Shown here piece after piece: positions 46,801-50,227 of a stretch of DNA of 64,000 nt. Under the pieces are notes generated by a model. That model was not told where the DNA came from, searched no databases, and worked only from the letters and a program-made list of their open reading frames with translations. Position 1 is the stretch's first letter. Every line of letters starts with the position of its first letter. The position numbers and the translations under genes were made by a program. This DNA is from Elephas maximus indicus (lineage: Eukaryota; Chordata; Mammalia; Proboscidea; Elephantidae), in NCBI RefSeq assembly GCF_024166365.1, contig NC_064819.1, positions 152,898,293 to 152,962,292 on the forward strand, given 5' to 3'.

Positions 46801-48067
46801 CTCTATGGCTGCGCCACTCCACAAATTTGACTGCTTTTTGCCCTAGCAACCTCTGGCCCTAACCATAATTGTGCATACAGCTTGGGCACGGTGAGTCCTC
46901 TCCCTGCCTTGGGGCTCACCTTGACCACTGAATATTTCAGCTCCCAGTCTGGTGATGCTGCTATAACAGCTCGAAACAAATGCTGTGAACTGTAGCTGGC
47001 CATGCAGGCACTCACTCCAACCCCAGGACAGGAGGCCACTGAGGAGCCAGACACCCAGGCCTCCTACCAGCCCCAAACTCCTGAAAGCTGGACTTCCTTT
47101 CATATCAACTGATACTTCCGACTTCTAGTCATATCTTTGTCCAGAAACTTTAAAAGTCAAGGCTCAATTTGGATCTAAAGCTGGTGTCACAAACTTGTAG
47201 AAAAAGAATAAAGAACCAAGAATCCCCTTGCTGCCTCCATTTCGTCATCAGTAAAGAGAGAGAGCTGGACTGGGTTGTCTCTAAATATCATTTTTTATTA
47301 ACTAATGTCAGGCAAGCAGGTGTGCAGAGGTGTACACACATTGTCAGTGATGCCATCAGAGCCCTCCAGCCAGGTGGGTACACAGGGGTCAGTGGGAAGC
47401 CTGGCTCCCGCGTAGGAACAGGGTGGCACGTACCGTGTTGGCAACAAGCAGCTCATCAGCAGGCAGCTCCATCGCTGCACCCTGCCAATTTACAGGTTGA
47501 GGACAATTTAATGAAGATATAAAAAGGGACCCACAAACCTAGCAGAAATGATTAGAAATAATTTCCACTAATAAGAGGTCCTGTGGGTTCTTTCAGAATT
47601 AGCGGATTTGTTTTAACTCTAGGTTGTAGATACTAACAAATTGCCCTTGCTTTTTTTTTTTTAATGTGCATACATTTTTTTCATCCAGAAGGGATTTAAG
47701 AGTATGTGTAACAGCACTATATTTAACCTACCAAAACACAACCAAAAAAACCTAGCATCATTTTAAAAAGCGTAGCTCTAACTTTCTAAAAGAGAGGAAG
47801 CGGGAGAACAAAGGGAGAAGCAGGAAAACGGCATTCACATAACACACATACGCTGGAAGCCGATGCTCGATTTCTAGAACGATGTCACAAGCTTGCGTTG
47901 CACACCCCCTTGCCATAAATCCTCCATCCCTAAAAGTCCACTCACCTGCCTTTCTTAGCCATCTCGTGTCCTTCTCGTCCTTGCCAGTGCACTCGGCTTT
48001 CAGTGGCCAAAACCCAACCCCACCACAAAAGGAAGATGCCAAATTTTATATCCTGGACAGCCACCAT
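14042..48067 (-). CDS. GABRR1: GABA-A receptor subunit rho-1, complete ten-exon gene
   Basis: Encodes a Cys-loop pentameric chloride channel subunit that forms the homomeric GABA-C type receptors of retinal bipolar cells (family knowledge). Coding pieces are 47946-48067, 37915-37965, 35057-35163, 32336-32403, 30761-30984, 24711-24793, 20166-20306, 17511-17663, 15693-15889 and 14042-14335. They total 1440 nt, giving 479 residues and a stop, which is the length I know for mammalian rho-1. Every junction is GT-AG and keeps frame. Visible parts: signal peptide (about 1-21), binding-loop residues Y123 and R125, Cys-loop C198 to C212, Y219 and Y221, loop C Y262, T265 and Y268, TM1 about 281-303, TM2 about 313-333, TM3 about 346-368, TM4 near the C-terminus. 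Rho-2 is excluded by the N-terminal and M3-M4 loop sequence as I recall it. No frameshift or stop is seen. Confidence 0.97.
14539..14746 (+). mobile_element. SINE, long type with RTE-like centre
   Basis: Head tgggtggcacgaaccattaa, centre gaaagacctggtgatctact, tail tatcgacttgacagcaactg. Diverged copy in intron 9. Confidence 0.83.
15154..15316 (+). mobile_element. SINE, short type, with target-site duplication
   Basis: Full head-to-tail copy in intron 9. The 13-bp ttatgttcataaa lies at 15141-15153 and again at 15317-15329, so both ends are defined. Confidence 0.95.
15520..15655 (-). repeat. MIR fragment
   Basis: cacaacaaccctgtgaagta and ctcattttacagagaaggtc are MIR core sequence in antisense. 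Ends within 40 bp of the exon 9 donor. Confidence 0.7.
15693..15889 (-). CDS. GABRR1: GABRR1 coding exon 9: TM2, TM3 and loop start
   Basis: 197 bp, residues 318-382. It holds the rest of the pore helix ([14 protein letters not shown], with the 9' leucine), the TM2-TM3 loop [16 protein letters not shown]3 ([18 protein letters not shown]) and the basic start of the cytoplasmic loop, ending KLQEK. Acceptor is gttgcag, donor aag/gtgact, phase 0. A MIR fragment lies within 40 bp of the donor. Confidence 0.98.
15890..16799. other. Intron 8, first 0.9 kb: no gene or clear repeat
   Basis: Ordinary intronic sequence; no conserved coding signal on either strand. Confidence 0.5.
16800..16910 (+). repeat. 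MER5A-like DNA transposon remnant
   Basis: gagagcttgttaaaaatgta then gattcctgggcctcatgcag and agattctgatcc follow the MER5/Charlie consensus I know. Confidence 0.65.
17165..17380 (+). mobile_element. SINE, long type with RTE-like centre
   Basis: Diverged head near 17170, centre gaaagacttagtgatctgct, tail caccacgagtcagaatctac. In intron 8, about 130 bp from exon 8. Confidence 0.82.
17511..17663 (-). CDS. GABRR1: GABRR1 coding exon 8: TM1 and start of TM2
   Basis: 153 bp, from [14 protein letters not shown] through TM1 ([20 protein letters not shown]) to [16 protein letters not shown] is a sequon. The PARVPL segment is the cytoplasmic mouth of the pore, and the proline at TM2 position 2' is typical of rho subunits. 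Acceptor is tcccag, donor ggg/gtaagg. Confidence 0.98.
17905..18075 (+). repeat. MER5A-like remnant
   Basis: ctactcaaagcatgatctgg, agcatgaccatcacctggaa and a diverged right half. Confidence 0.5.
18225..18400 (+). mobile_element. MaLR-type LTR fragment
   Basis: ccagagccaacagagagaga and cctgaatttgggcttctagc match the 3' half of the LTR at 19288-19719, in the opposite orientation. Confidence 0.55.
18674..18785 (-). mobile_element. SINE 3' half, antisense
   Basis: cattgccatcgagttgattc through cccatagggtttccaaagct to taatctttatggaagcagac; the head is missing. Confidence 0.83.
18786..19287. other. Intron 7 sequence without recognised features
   Basis: No exon or repeat recognised. Confidence 0.45.
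19288..19719 (-). mobile_element. Solo LTR of MaLR (MLT1-like) type
   Basis: Reads, on the minus strand, from tgtcatggtttaaactgtgt to gagataactaagaca. It includes tgagaaaataaatttctgtt, the typical end of mammalian MaLR LTRs. No internal viral genes. Confidence 0.65.
19720..20160. other. Intron 7 sequence without recognised features
   Basis: Short A/T-rich runs near 20010; nothing else seen. Confidence 0.45.
20166..20306 (-). CDS. GABRR1: GABRR1 coding exon 7: loops B and C of the GABA site
   Basis: 141 bp, from [20 protein letters not shown] to [13 protein letters not shown]219 (codon split with exon 6) and Y221 are loop B ligand contacts; Y262 and T265 are loop C contacts in known rho-1 work. 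NDS is a possible glycosylation sequon. Acceptor is ttttcag, donor cag/gtgagc. Confidence 0.98.
20310..20633. other. Intron 6 sequence without recognised features
   Basis: Upstream side of exon 7; no repeat or RNA gene recognised. Confidence 0.45.
20634..20800 (-). mobile_element. SINE, short type, antisense
   Basis: Tail complement cattgagttgattccaactc, head complement ending ccaccagggttctt. Small insertion agaaag near 20698. Confidence 0.9.
21198..21412 (+). mobile_element. SINE, long type with RTE-like centre
   Basis: tcttggtggctcaaacagtt head, acaaaggcctggtgatctaa centre, caccctgagttggaatcaat tail, then a TTG-rich end. Confidence 0.85.
21428..21845 (+). mobile_element. Ancient LTR-like repeat
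   Basis: Begins gtcagttttatgtgccaact and ends ctctggtagaaccctgactg, edges I know from an old mammal-wide interspersed repeat family, probably an LTR. Family name not certain. Confidence 0.45.
21905..22130 (+). repeat. MIR element
   Basis: gactctgccacctcttagct, ataatgaggataacactaac and gaagattaaatgaaaagcag follow the MIR consensus in sense. Confidence 0.7.
22160..22360 (+). mobile_element. SINE, long type
   Basis: Head from taaagcacttaactgctaac, centre atctgcttccgtaaggatta, tail gggtcgctatgagtcagaat. The 5' end is slightly truncated. Confidence 0.9.
22361..23082. other. Intron 6 sequence without recognised features
   Basis: No exon, RNA gene or clear transposon seen. Confidence 0.45.
23094..24243 (+). 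mobile_element. 5'-truncated L1 3' end with poly(A) and TSD
   Basis: Starts in the end of ORF2/3' UTR (gaaacatctcataacatgga), runs through the full 3' UTR to aagcataataaaaag and poly(A). The 11-bp taccctgttgt flanks it at 23083-23093 and 24244-24254. Confidence 0.92.
24255..24420 (-). mobile_element. RTE-tail-like fragment
   Basis: tgactcacggtgaccccacg, caacaggacaaaatgctgcc and ggtcctgtgccatcc follow the 3' end of the RTE LINE at 53400-53490 in the same orientation, more diverged. Confidence 0.55.
24508..24657 (+). mobile_element. SINE, short type, next to exon 6
   Basis: gccccagtggcgcagtggtt head, gtcgctgtgagtcagaatcg tail. Ends about 55 bp from the exon 6 donor and lies antisense to GABRR1. 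Confidence 0.93.
24711..24793 (-). CDS. GABRR1: GABRR1 coding exon 6: Cys-loop
   Basis: 83 bp, residues 192-218 with split codons at both ends. It contains the signature Cys-loop, C198 and C212 with 13 residues between them ([13 protein letters not shown]). Acceptor is tttctag, donor gct/gtgagt. A sense-strand SINE ends about 55 bp from the donor, which makes this the exon closest to a recent insertion. Confidence 0.98.
24985..25125 (-). mobile_element. SINE 3' two-thirds, antisense
   Basis: gacgaccccatgtgttacag, atagggttttcttgcctgtg and gatcactaggcctatcttca; the head is degraded. Confidence 0.78.
25293..25503 (-). other. Possible retrocopy 3' end with poly(A)
   Basis: In minus orientation about 190 bp of unrecognised sequence, with an aataaaacc motif near 25421, ends in a run of about 19 A (plus-strand T run at 25293-25311). 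It looks like a processed mRNA 3' end, but I recognise no source gene and found no duplication. Confidence 0.3.
25504..25911. other. Intron 5 sequence without recognised features
   Basis: Contains a T run near 25895. No exon seen. Confidence 0.45.
25912..26120 (-). mobile_element. SINE, long type, antisense
   Basis: Tail complement at left, centre taatctttatggaagcagac, head complement ending gagccaccagggctcctttt. Confidence 0.9.
26121..27002. other. Intron 5 sequence without recognised features
   Basis: A C-rich patch near 26590 and an open frame at 26881-26615 (minus) without homology that I recognise. Confidence 0.45.
27003..27204 (+). mobile_element. SINE, long type with RTE-like centre
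   Basis: ggagtccctgggtggtgcaa head, gaaaggcctggcgatctatc centre, tcaccatgagtcagagtcaa tail. A good reference copy of this type. Confidence 0.92.
27205..27706. other. Intron 5 sequence without recognised features
   Basis: Possible faint L2-like tail near 27430-27530 (tgttgaatgagtcaatgac). Otherwise nothing. Confidence 0.4.
27707..27862 (+). mobile_element. SINE, short type
   Basis: agctggtggcacagtgttta head, gttgctatgagttagaaccg tail and ctaacaacaacaa end. Confidence 0.9.
28176..28335 (-). mobile_element. SINE, short type, antisense
   Basis: ccgttgccctccagtcaatt at left, tgtgccaccagggccacatg at right. Preceded by an acacac run. Confidence 0.92.
28336..29923. other. Intron 5 sequence, mostly unique
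   Basis: About 1.6 kb with only a SINE-tail scrap at 28866-28889 (acccactgccgtcgagtcat). An open frame at 29310-29525 (+) has no recognisable domain; an A run lies at 29615-29627. Confidence 0.45.
29924..30100 (-). mobile_element. SINE, long type, antisense
   Basis: cattgctgtcaagtcaattc, ttcttggctgtaattttgtg, gatcacaggcctttcttctg, then a decayed head. Confidence 0.85.
30101..30760. other. Intron 5 end, no feature except an A run
   Basis: A 16-17 base A run near 30713-30728 lies about 32 bp from the exon 5 donor. No other element recognised. Confidence 0.45.
30761..30984 (-). CDS. GABRR1: GABRR1 coding exon 5: core ligand-binding domain
   Basis: 224 bp, residues 117-190 plus two bases. It starts [19 protein letters not shown] and ends GKVLYSLR. 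It carries the loop D pair Y123/R125 (Tyr102/Arg104 in mature rho-1 numbering), an N-glycosylation sequon NLS, and the loop A region [14 protein letters not shown]. Acceptor is ccccag, donor cag/gtaagg. The largest internal exon of the gene and unbroken. Confidence 0.98.
30985..31435. other. Intron 4 start, no feature seen
   Basis: Short open frames on both strands without homology that I recognise. Confidence 0.4.
31440..31723 (-). mobile_element. tRNA-Gly-headed SINE-like chimera with RTE-like body
   Basis: On the minus strand a tRNA-Gly-like head (31723-31653) runs into cagtggaggcttgcatgttg, then ggttttagtggagcttccag and gaagaaaggcctggtgatct. The last two blocks also occur in the RTE-related element at 37360-37425. 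Its 3' end decays near 31440. Head and body lie in one orientation, as in a SINE. Confidence 0.65.
31653..31723 (-). tRNA. tRNA-Gly-like sequence (SINE head, likely non-functional)
   Basis: 71 nt with a near-complete cloverleaf: acceptor GCATTGG pairs with CCAATCC apart from one mismatch, followed by ggttcagtggtagaattct as the D-arm region, anticodon loop cttccat, and a T-arm gaattcgattcc. Closest to tRNA-Gly(GCC), with TCC at the anticodon and an extra G in the D region. Its fusion to a repeat body argues for a SINE head. Confidence 0.55.
31725..31880 (+). mobile_element. LTR-like 3' end fragment
   Basis: ctcaaataaactacttgtgc, tgtctcagctctgcttcttg and gggaacccaaactaatataa resemble the R-U5 end of old ERVL-type LTRs. 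Confidence 0.4.
32085..32290 (+). repeat. MIR element
   Basis: gtcttaacctccctgagcca and tctataaaatgagtgtggga are MIR core sequence. It ends about 45 bp from exon 4. Confidence 0.65.
32336..32403 (-). CDS. GABRR1: GABRR1 coding exon 4: first beta strands
   Basis: 68 bp, residues 95-116, reading [17 protein letters not shown] then SEVDM. This is the start of the extracellular beta-sandwich shared by Cys-loop subunits. Acceptor is tccccag, donor atg/gtaagtg, and the exon ends in phase 0. An inverted SINE pair lies 187 bp upstream in intron 3 and a MIR fragment lies just downstream. Confidence 0.96.
32590..32756 (-). mobile_element. SINE, antisense, left arm of an inverted pair
   Basis: catggccattgagtcgattc, ggtttccaaggctgtaaatc and head complement tttaaccactgtgcccctaa. 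Immediately followed by a sense copy. Confidence 0.88.
32757..32888 (+). mobile_element. SINE, sense, right arm of an inverted pair
   Basis: aaaagctcggctgctaacca onward to gttggaattgacttgaaggc. The first ~20 bp of the head are missing at the join. Confidence 0.88.
33191..33344. repeat. Palindromic MITE-like element
   Basis: 30-bp terminal inverted repeats, gggcagattaaccagtaagc... at 33191-33220 and its complement at 33315-33344, match at 26 of 30 positions. Inside, a roughly 24-bp unit (taagcaaggtaagcacgggc) is repeated in direct and inverted forms. A weak 8-bp flank similarity (gggctcat / ttgctgat, 5 of 8) could be a decayed target duplication. Family unknown to me. Confidence 0.55.
33465..33615 (-). 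mobile_element. LTR fragment of MaLR type
   Basis: acctattcccacaaagggtc, ggttaggacctcaacataaa and gagggacacaattcaatcca parallel the 5' half of the LTR at 19288-19719 in antisense. Confidence 0.5.
33827..34022 (-). mobile_element. SINE, long type, antisense
   Basis: gctgttaggttgattccaac, taatcttcacagaagcaggt, and head complement ccattgtaccactggggctc. Confidence 0.88.
34023..34767. other. Intron 3 sequence without recognised features
   Basis: GC-richer patch near 34500-34700. Open frames there have no recognisable domain. Confidence 0.4.
34768..34993 (-). mobile_element. SINE, long type, antisense, with a small internal duplication
   Basis: cctgttgccgtcaattccca followed by cttgacggcaatgtcaattc: part of the tail is doubled in inverted form. 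Centre and head complement follow to 34993, about 65 bp from exon 3. Confidence 0.8.
35057..35163 (-). CDS. GABRR1: GABRR1 coding exon 3: N-terminal extracellular segment
   Basis: 107 bp, residues 58-94, including [19 protein letters not shown] and [13 protein letters not shown]. This is the linker and first helix before the beta-sandwich. Acceptor is ttccgcag, donor is gag/gtatga. The incoming codon is completed as AG+C (Ser); the last G joins exon 4 as a Gly codon. An antisense SINE ends about 65 bp beyond the donor. Confidence 0.96.
35345..35525 (-). repeat. MER5A-like DNA transposon remnant
   Basis: agtgtttctcaactgccgct, ttattaaaatcacacaagga and agaccctgatttgggaggtc. Strand is uncertain. 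Confidence 0.6.
35750..36420 (-). mobile_element. Old L1 3' region, antisense, split by a SINE
   Basis: tttttatacacacgtttaac before and ggtggacactggggttaact, cagtcttttgctactacaaa, caatgctgccttgg after are old L1 3' sequence read in antisense. The SINE at 36000-36166 interrupts it. Confidence 0.65.
36000..36166 (+). mobile_element. SINE, short type, with target-site duplication
   Basis: Complete copy from ggagtcctggtggctcagtg to the ggtttggtttgggtttg tail. ttttctactac lies at 35986-35996 and 36167-36177, extended to 13 of 14 bases. Confidence 0.94.
36452..36585. repeat. Minisatellite, 21-bp and 32-34-bp units
   Basis: cacatgctgac or a close variant starts at 36452, 36473, 36494, 36528 and 36560; units also carry catcatgtgac. 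Spacing switches from 21 to 32-34 bp, as if two register forms were mixed. Confidence 0.75.
36670..36790 (+). repeat. MER5A-like remnant
   Basis: atggttcccaaactctggca, agggcttgttgaaacctaga and ttctgatccagtaggtctgg. Confidence 0.65.
36955..37135 (+). repeat. MIR element
   Basis: tctcaatactgacaacactt, gattcagtttcctcaactga and ggttaaatgagataatgtgt. Confidence 0.65.
37280..37670 (+). mobile_element. RTE-related non-autonomous element
   Basis: gtggcttgaatgttgctgtg, ggtttcagtggagcttccag, gaagaaaggcctggcaatct, and an end of ctaataacaacaacaacaac. Its body recurs antisense at 55545-55690 and partly in the Gly-headed element at 31440-31650. No coding capacity. Confidence 0.65.
37915..37965 (-). CDS. 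GABRR1: GABRR1 coding exon 2: short basic/polar segment
   Basis: A 51-bp micro-exon. It reads [16 protein letters not shown] between two codons split with the neighbouring exons, like the basic and His-rich N-terminal stretch of rho-1. The donor is cag/gtatgg. The acceptor is doubled: on the minus strand the intron ends catagtag, so splicing could occur at 37965 or three bases earlier at 37968. Both keep frame; the second would add one serine before the arginine. The 51-bp form gives the 479-residue product. Confidence 0.9.
37969..38534. other. Intron 1, 3' end without recognised features
   Basis: Only a diverged, unassigned stretch near 38200-38300. No exon signal. Confidence 0.4.
38535..38737 (-). 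mobile_element. SINE, long type, antisense
   Basis: ttgttaggtgccgtccagtc, taatctttacagaagcagat and gcaccaccagggctccttaa. The left end resembles the RTE 3' end even more closely (ttgttaggtgcc). Confidence 0.88.
38738..39419. other. Intron 1 sequence without recognised features
   Basis: No exon, RNA gene or clear transposon found. Confidence 0.4.
39420..39550 (+). mobile_element. SINE, short type, 3' truncated
   Basis: ggccctggtggcacagttgt head to gggtcgctatgagtcagaat, then stops before the final tail. Confidence 0.9.
39560..39760 (-). repeat. MIR element
   Basis: cctcattttacacgtgagga, cccagcagctaggaagtggc and agagctaggagtgagtccag. Confidence 0.7.
39845..40030 (+). mobile_element. Short 5'-truncated L1 end with TSD
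   Basis: About 186 bp ending gcttcaataaaag-like sequence (gaagctcaataaaagttaat) and an A run. aaaaaatgaatcaca flanks it at 39830-39844 and 40031-40045. The 3' end resembles, but is not identical to, the L1 end at 24200. Confidence 0.75.
40107..40874 (-). mobile_element. L1 3' UTR insertion, antisense, with TSD
   Basis: Antisense copy of the L1 3' UTR seen at 10278-10650 and 7560-7850. tagacaaatccat flanks it at 40094-40106 and 40875-40887. Its tail is T-rich but interrupted (tttttcttcctgatttttct). Confidence 0.9.
40888..41384. other. Intron 1 sequence without recognised features
   Basis: A short TG run at about 40890-40903; otherwise AT-rich unique sequence. Confidence 0.4.
41385..41830 (+). 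repeat. MIR element split by a SINE
   Basis: Left part 41385-41513 (gagttacctaatctctaaac) and right part 41723-41830 (gaggattaaatgagatgtaa) join into one MIR across the SINE. Confidence 0.7.
41514..41722 (+). mobile_element. SINE, long type, inside a MIR
   Basis: cccctagcggtgcaatggtt head, agtctgcttccataaagatt centre, gggtcactatgagttggaat tail. Confidence 0.92.
41873..42085 (+). mobile_element. SINE, long type
   Basis: ggagccctgctggcacaatg head, gaaaagacctggccatcttc centre, catgagtcaaaatagactcg tail ending gctgacaacaagtaac. Confidence 0.88.
42385..42620 (-). mobile_element. Possible old L1 fragment, antisense, with (GT)n
   Basis: gtaccatgatattatttatg and ctagagaggccgtgcatttt look like old L1 ORF2/3' sequence. 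A GT run of about 30 bp lies at 42431-42460. Confidence 0.35.
42621..43069. other. Intron 1 sequence without recognised features
   Basis: Open frame at 42717-43046 (+) lacks any domain or splice support. Confidence 0.4.
43446..43642 (-). mobile_element. SINE, long type, antisense
   Basis: cactgcggttgagttgattt, taaatctttagagacgcaga, cactgcactaccagggctcc. Confidence 0.9.
43740..43965 (+). repeat. MIR with internal (CA)n
   Basis: ggagagtggaattgccatca and ttcctataaaatagggggga bracket an ACAC run at 43803-43838. Confidence 0.6.
44105..44665 (+). repeat. L2 LINE fragment
   Basis: ctgatttccatccagctgca, actgaactcattatcttttc and acctgctcctcctcctcctt follow an L2-type consensus. Interrupted by an L1 at 44684 and resumed at 45310. 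Confidence 0.6.
44684..45291 (-). mobile_element. L1 3' UTR insertion, antisense, inside L2, with TSD
   Basis: Antisense L1 3' UTR (the counterpart of 23500-24100). The 18-bp duplication aataaatttgaattcttt lies at 44666-44683 and, with one change, at 45292-45309. Confidence 0.92.
45310..45754. other. L2 remainder then unassigned intron 1 sequence
   Basis: The first ~100 bp continue the L2 (aacatgacaaagaaagtatg); the rest shows nothing I recognise. Confidence 0.4.
45755..45800 (+). mobile_element. SINE tail only
   Basis: tatgagttggaataaactcg then acggcaatgggtttggtttt, with no head or centre. Confidence 0.8.
45843..46050 (+). mobile_element. SINE, long type with RTE-like centre
   Basis: tctggatggtgcaaacagtt head, gaaaggcctggtgatctatt centre, ggccatgagtctgaatcaac tail. 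Confidence 0.9.
46065..46620 (+). mobile_element. Old L1 3' region
   Basis: tgacccagtaattgcacttc, ggagtctatcctacgtgaat and ggaagcaactaaatgtccat are ORF2 C-terminal/3' sequence of an old L1 in sense. Confidence 0.7.
46621..47945. other. Intron 1, 5' end without recognised features
   Basis: About 1.3 kb next to exon 1. Open frames at 47103-46803 (-) and 47169-47522 (+) have no domain. No alternative first exon could be supported. Confidence 0.4.
47946..48067 (-). CDS. GABRR1: GABRR1 coding exon 1: start codon and signal peptide
   Basis: ATG at 48067-48065, followed by a hydrophobic core with [10 protein letters not shown], then TES and a basic tail ending KKG. Cleavage after residue 21 fits the numbering offset between precursor and mature ligand-binding residues in the rho family. 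The exon gives 40 codons plus AG and ends at a GT donor reading cag/gtgagt. The ATG was chosen because it starts the signal peptide, has G at +4 and gives the family length. Intron 1 below it is about 10 kb, the longest of the gene. Confidence 0.93.
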
Positions 48068-48240
48068 GGGTTTCCGAGTCCGAACAGTTCTTTCAAGAAA
48101 GAGCAAAAAGAAAAAGGATGCTCGTTTTCTCTCTTAAGACATTATTGGTCTATTCATTACTAGAAGGATGTTTACTCATGAAAAAAAAAAATCAACCCAC
48201 AGTAATCTGCAGAGCAGGGAAAGCAATTTCCACTAAACCT
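48068..48240 (-). promoter_or_regulatory. 5' flank and likely 5' UTR/promoter of GABRR1
   Basis: Repeat-free stretch just upstream of the start codon. No TATA box or CpG island is visible. A homeodomain-type TAATCT core lies at 48203-48208 (plus strand), of the kind bound by retinal CRX/OTX factors. The transcription start cannot be fixed from sequence. Confidence 0.3.
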
Positions 48241-48736
48241 ATAAATCCTCCTACGTCAGCTGTGAGGGATTTTCTGAACTGAGGCTGAATTCCTGCATCC
48301 CTGTGGAACAATTATTTCAGCTGGTCTAAAGGAGTTCTTTGTCAAATGTTGTGGATATGTTGGTAAAGGGCATGTATTTTCTGGTCCAATGAATAGAAGG
48401 AAGTAAAACTGGACCAAAGCAATTTCCAAAATGAGAAATGCCAGAGGTGCCAACCACTTCGTTTGTCATGCTAATAAGTGCCTCCCTGGATCTATTTTAA
48501 GCTTCCAGCTATTATTGTTTGCTTTAGCTGAGAGCTGGGTTTGGACAACTCTCTGCCGCCACCCCTCCTTCCAGTGGCTGAAGCGGTGGAGCCTCCAGGC
48601 TCAGTACCTGCACTTTTGCCTGCTTGGTAGAAGTTAGGAGGGCGAGTGGCGAAGAGACTCTTTATCTTTGCAACCAAATTTCCTTAGCAGTTGCATTATC
48701 CTTGTTATGAACCCTCATCAGGCTTTCACGTTTGAT

Positions 48737-48828
48737 AATTGTTGTTCGTGTGCTGTTGAGTGGATTCACACTCATAGCGACCCCATGTGACAGAGCAGAA
48801 CTGCCCCATAGGATTTTTGCTTGGCTAT
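48737..48828 (-). mobile_element. SINE tail, antisense, left arm of an inverted pair
   Basis: gtgctgttgagtggattcac to ataggatttttgcttggcta; directly followed by a sense SINE. Confidence 0.82.
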
Positions 48829-48985
48829 AATCTACCTGGTGGCATGACGGTTAAGAGCCTGGCTGCTAACCAAAAGGTTGGCAGTTTGAATCCACCAGCT
48901 GCTCCTTGGTAAACCCTATGGGGGCAGTTCTACTCTGTCCTTATATGGCCGCTATGAGTCAGAATCAACTCGATGGCAACGTGTG
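48829..48985 (+). mobile_element. SINE, short type, right arm of an inverted pair
   Basis: acctggtggcatgacggtta head to gccgctatgagtcagaatca and a GTTTTT-rich end. Confidence 0.92.
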
Positions 48986-49049
48986 TTTTTGTTTTTGTTT
49001 TTTTAATAATCTTATACCAGTAATAAATTGACTATAACCATTAAGTCTC

Positions 49050-49875
49050 TGTTCTCTAACTGAGACAGGGAAGAGATCAGGCTGGCTGAATTAAATAAAG
49101 GCTACATTTCAAGGCCCTGTGGGCTTGACCAGCTATAAATTACTGATAATCTTCCTGAGTTGTTTTTTCAAGGCCTCACCAGGTGCAGGGCATAGGCAGT
49201 AAAGATCAACGTGGCCTACGGATGACCTTCCACATGAGACAAACGTGAACAGGGACCCCTTGCCGGGGCTGGAACCAAAATCCAGAGGCATCGCGCACGC
49301 ACGACATCCCAGCAGCCTTTGTAACAGACTCCATCTTAGTTCCAACAACTTCTGCAAACAAGTCGATCTTGAGTTCTAACTGCGTGAGCATGTGATTTCC
49401 GTAATCCCTCCCCTTTTCCTAGAAATCTCCATCCATCTAATGAATAAAGATAATGCCTTTTTCTCACCTAAGAACTTTTATACTAAAACCAAAAGACCAA
49501 ACCCAGTGCCCTCGAGTCCATTCCGACTCATTGCGACCCTATAGGACAGAGTAGAACTGCCCCATAGAGTTTCCAAGGAGCGCCTGGCGGATTTGAACTG
49601 TCAACCCTTTGGTTAGCAGCCATAGCACTTAACCACTACGCCACCAGGGTTTCCAAGAACTTTTATAAGCCCTATGAAATCCTTTGTCCAGTTGAGAGAC
49701 TGGAGGCTAGCACAGATGGAAACCCCTCTCCCGTTCTCCCTCGTGAGGCTTTTACTCTGTCTCTAGTAAACCTTTGTTCGCATGGAATCTCTGAGCCTCT
49801 CCTGGTCATTCTCGGTCAGAAGGTAAGAATCTAAGCAGGGCTTAGTCCCGAGCTGGGAAGCCCTGTCCTGTAACA
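49050..49875 (+). mobile_element. LTR (class I ERV type), split by a SINE
   Basis: Edges are approximate. Signals: tgaataaagataatgccttt, ttgtccagttgagagactgg, tctctagtaaacctttgttc. Shares its layout with the partial LTR at the window end. No adjoining viral genes, so probably solo. The inserted SINE defines 49483-49654. Confidence 0.6.
49483..49654 (-). mobile_element. SINE, short type, inside an LTR, with TSD
   Basis: aagaacttttata at 49470-49482 and 49655-49667 flanks a complete antisense copy. Confidence 0.95.
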
Positions 49876-49879
49876 TAAT

Positions 49880-49937
49880 TGCTGACCTTTTTGGTTAGCA
49901 GCCTAACACTTAAGCACTGAGCCACTAGGGCTCCTTG
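49880..49937 (-). mobile_element. SINE head, antisense
   Basis: ctgacctttttggttagcag and ctgagccactagggctcctt; the rest is lost. Confidence 0.82.
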
Positions 49938-49947
49938 CTATCTATAC

Positions 49948-50086
49948 CCATCGTCTATTCCGACTCATAGTGATCCTACAGGACAGAGTAGAACTACCCC
50001 ATAGAGTTTCCAAGGAGCATCTGGTAAATTTGAACTGCCAGCCTTTTGGTTAGCAGCCGTAGCTCTTAACCTCTGGGCCACCTTAC
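49948..50086 (-). mobile_element. SINE, short type, antisense
   Basis: gtctattccgactcatagtg through cagccttttggttagcagcc. ctatctata occurs on both sides (about 49939 and 50090), a possible duplication. Confidence 0.9.
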
Positions 50087-50227
50087 TATCTATATATAGT
50101 TTTAATTTTTTTTGTGTGTGTGTGTGATGCCTGCCTGAAGACTCTGCTATGATCTACAGGCTAGACAGAGTTTGTATCTTAAACAAAGAAGAATAGCTTT
50201 GTAGAAAAGGACAGTATTAGATATTAC

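Noticed and set aside
14042-48067. GABRR2 instead of GABRR1
   Set aside because: The signal peptide, the basic N-terminal exon and the M3-M4 loop match rho-1 as I know it, and the 479-residue length fits rho-1.
47946-48067. A further coding exon upstream of exon 1
   Set aside because: Exon 1 already contains the start codon and signal peptide; a non-coding 5' exon is possible but cannot be shown.
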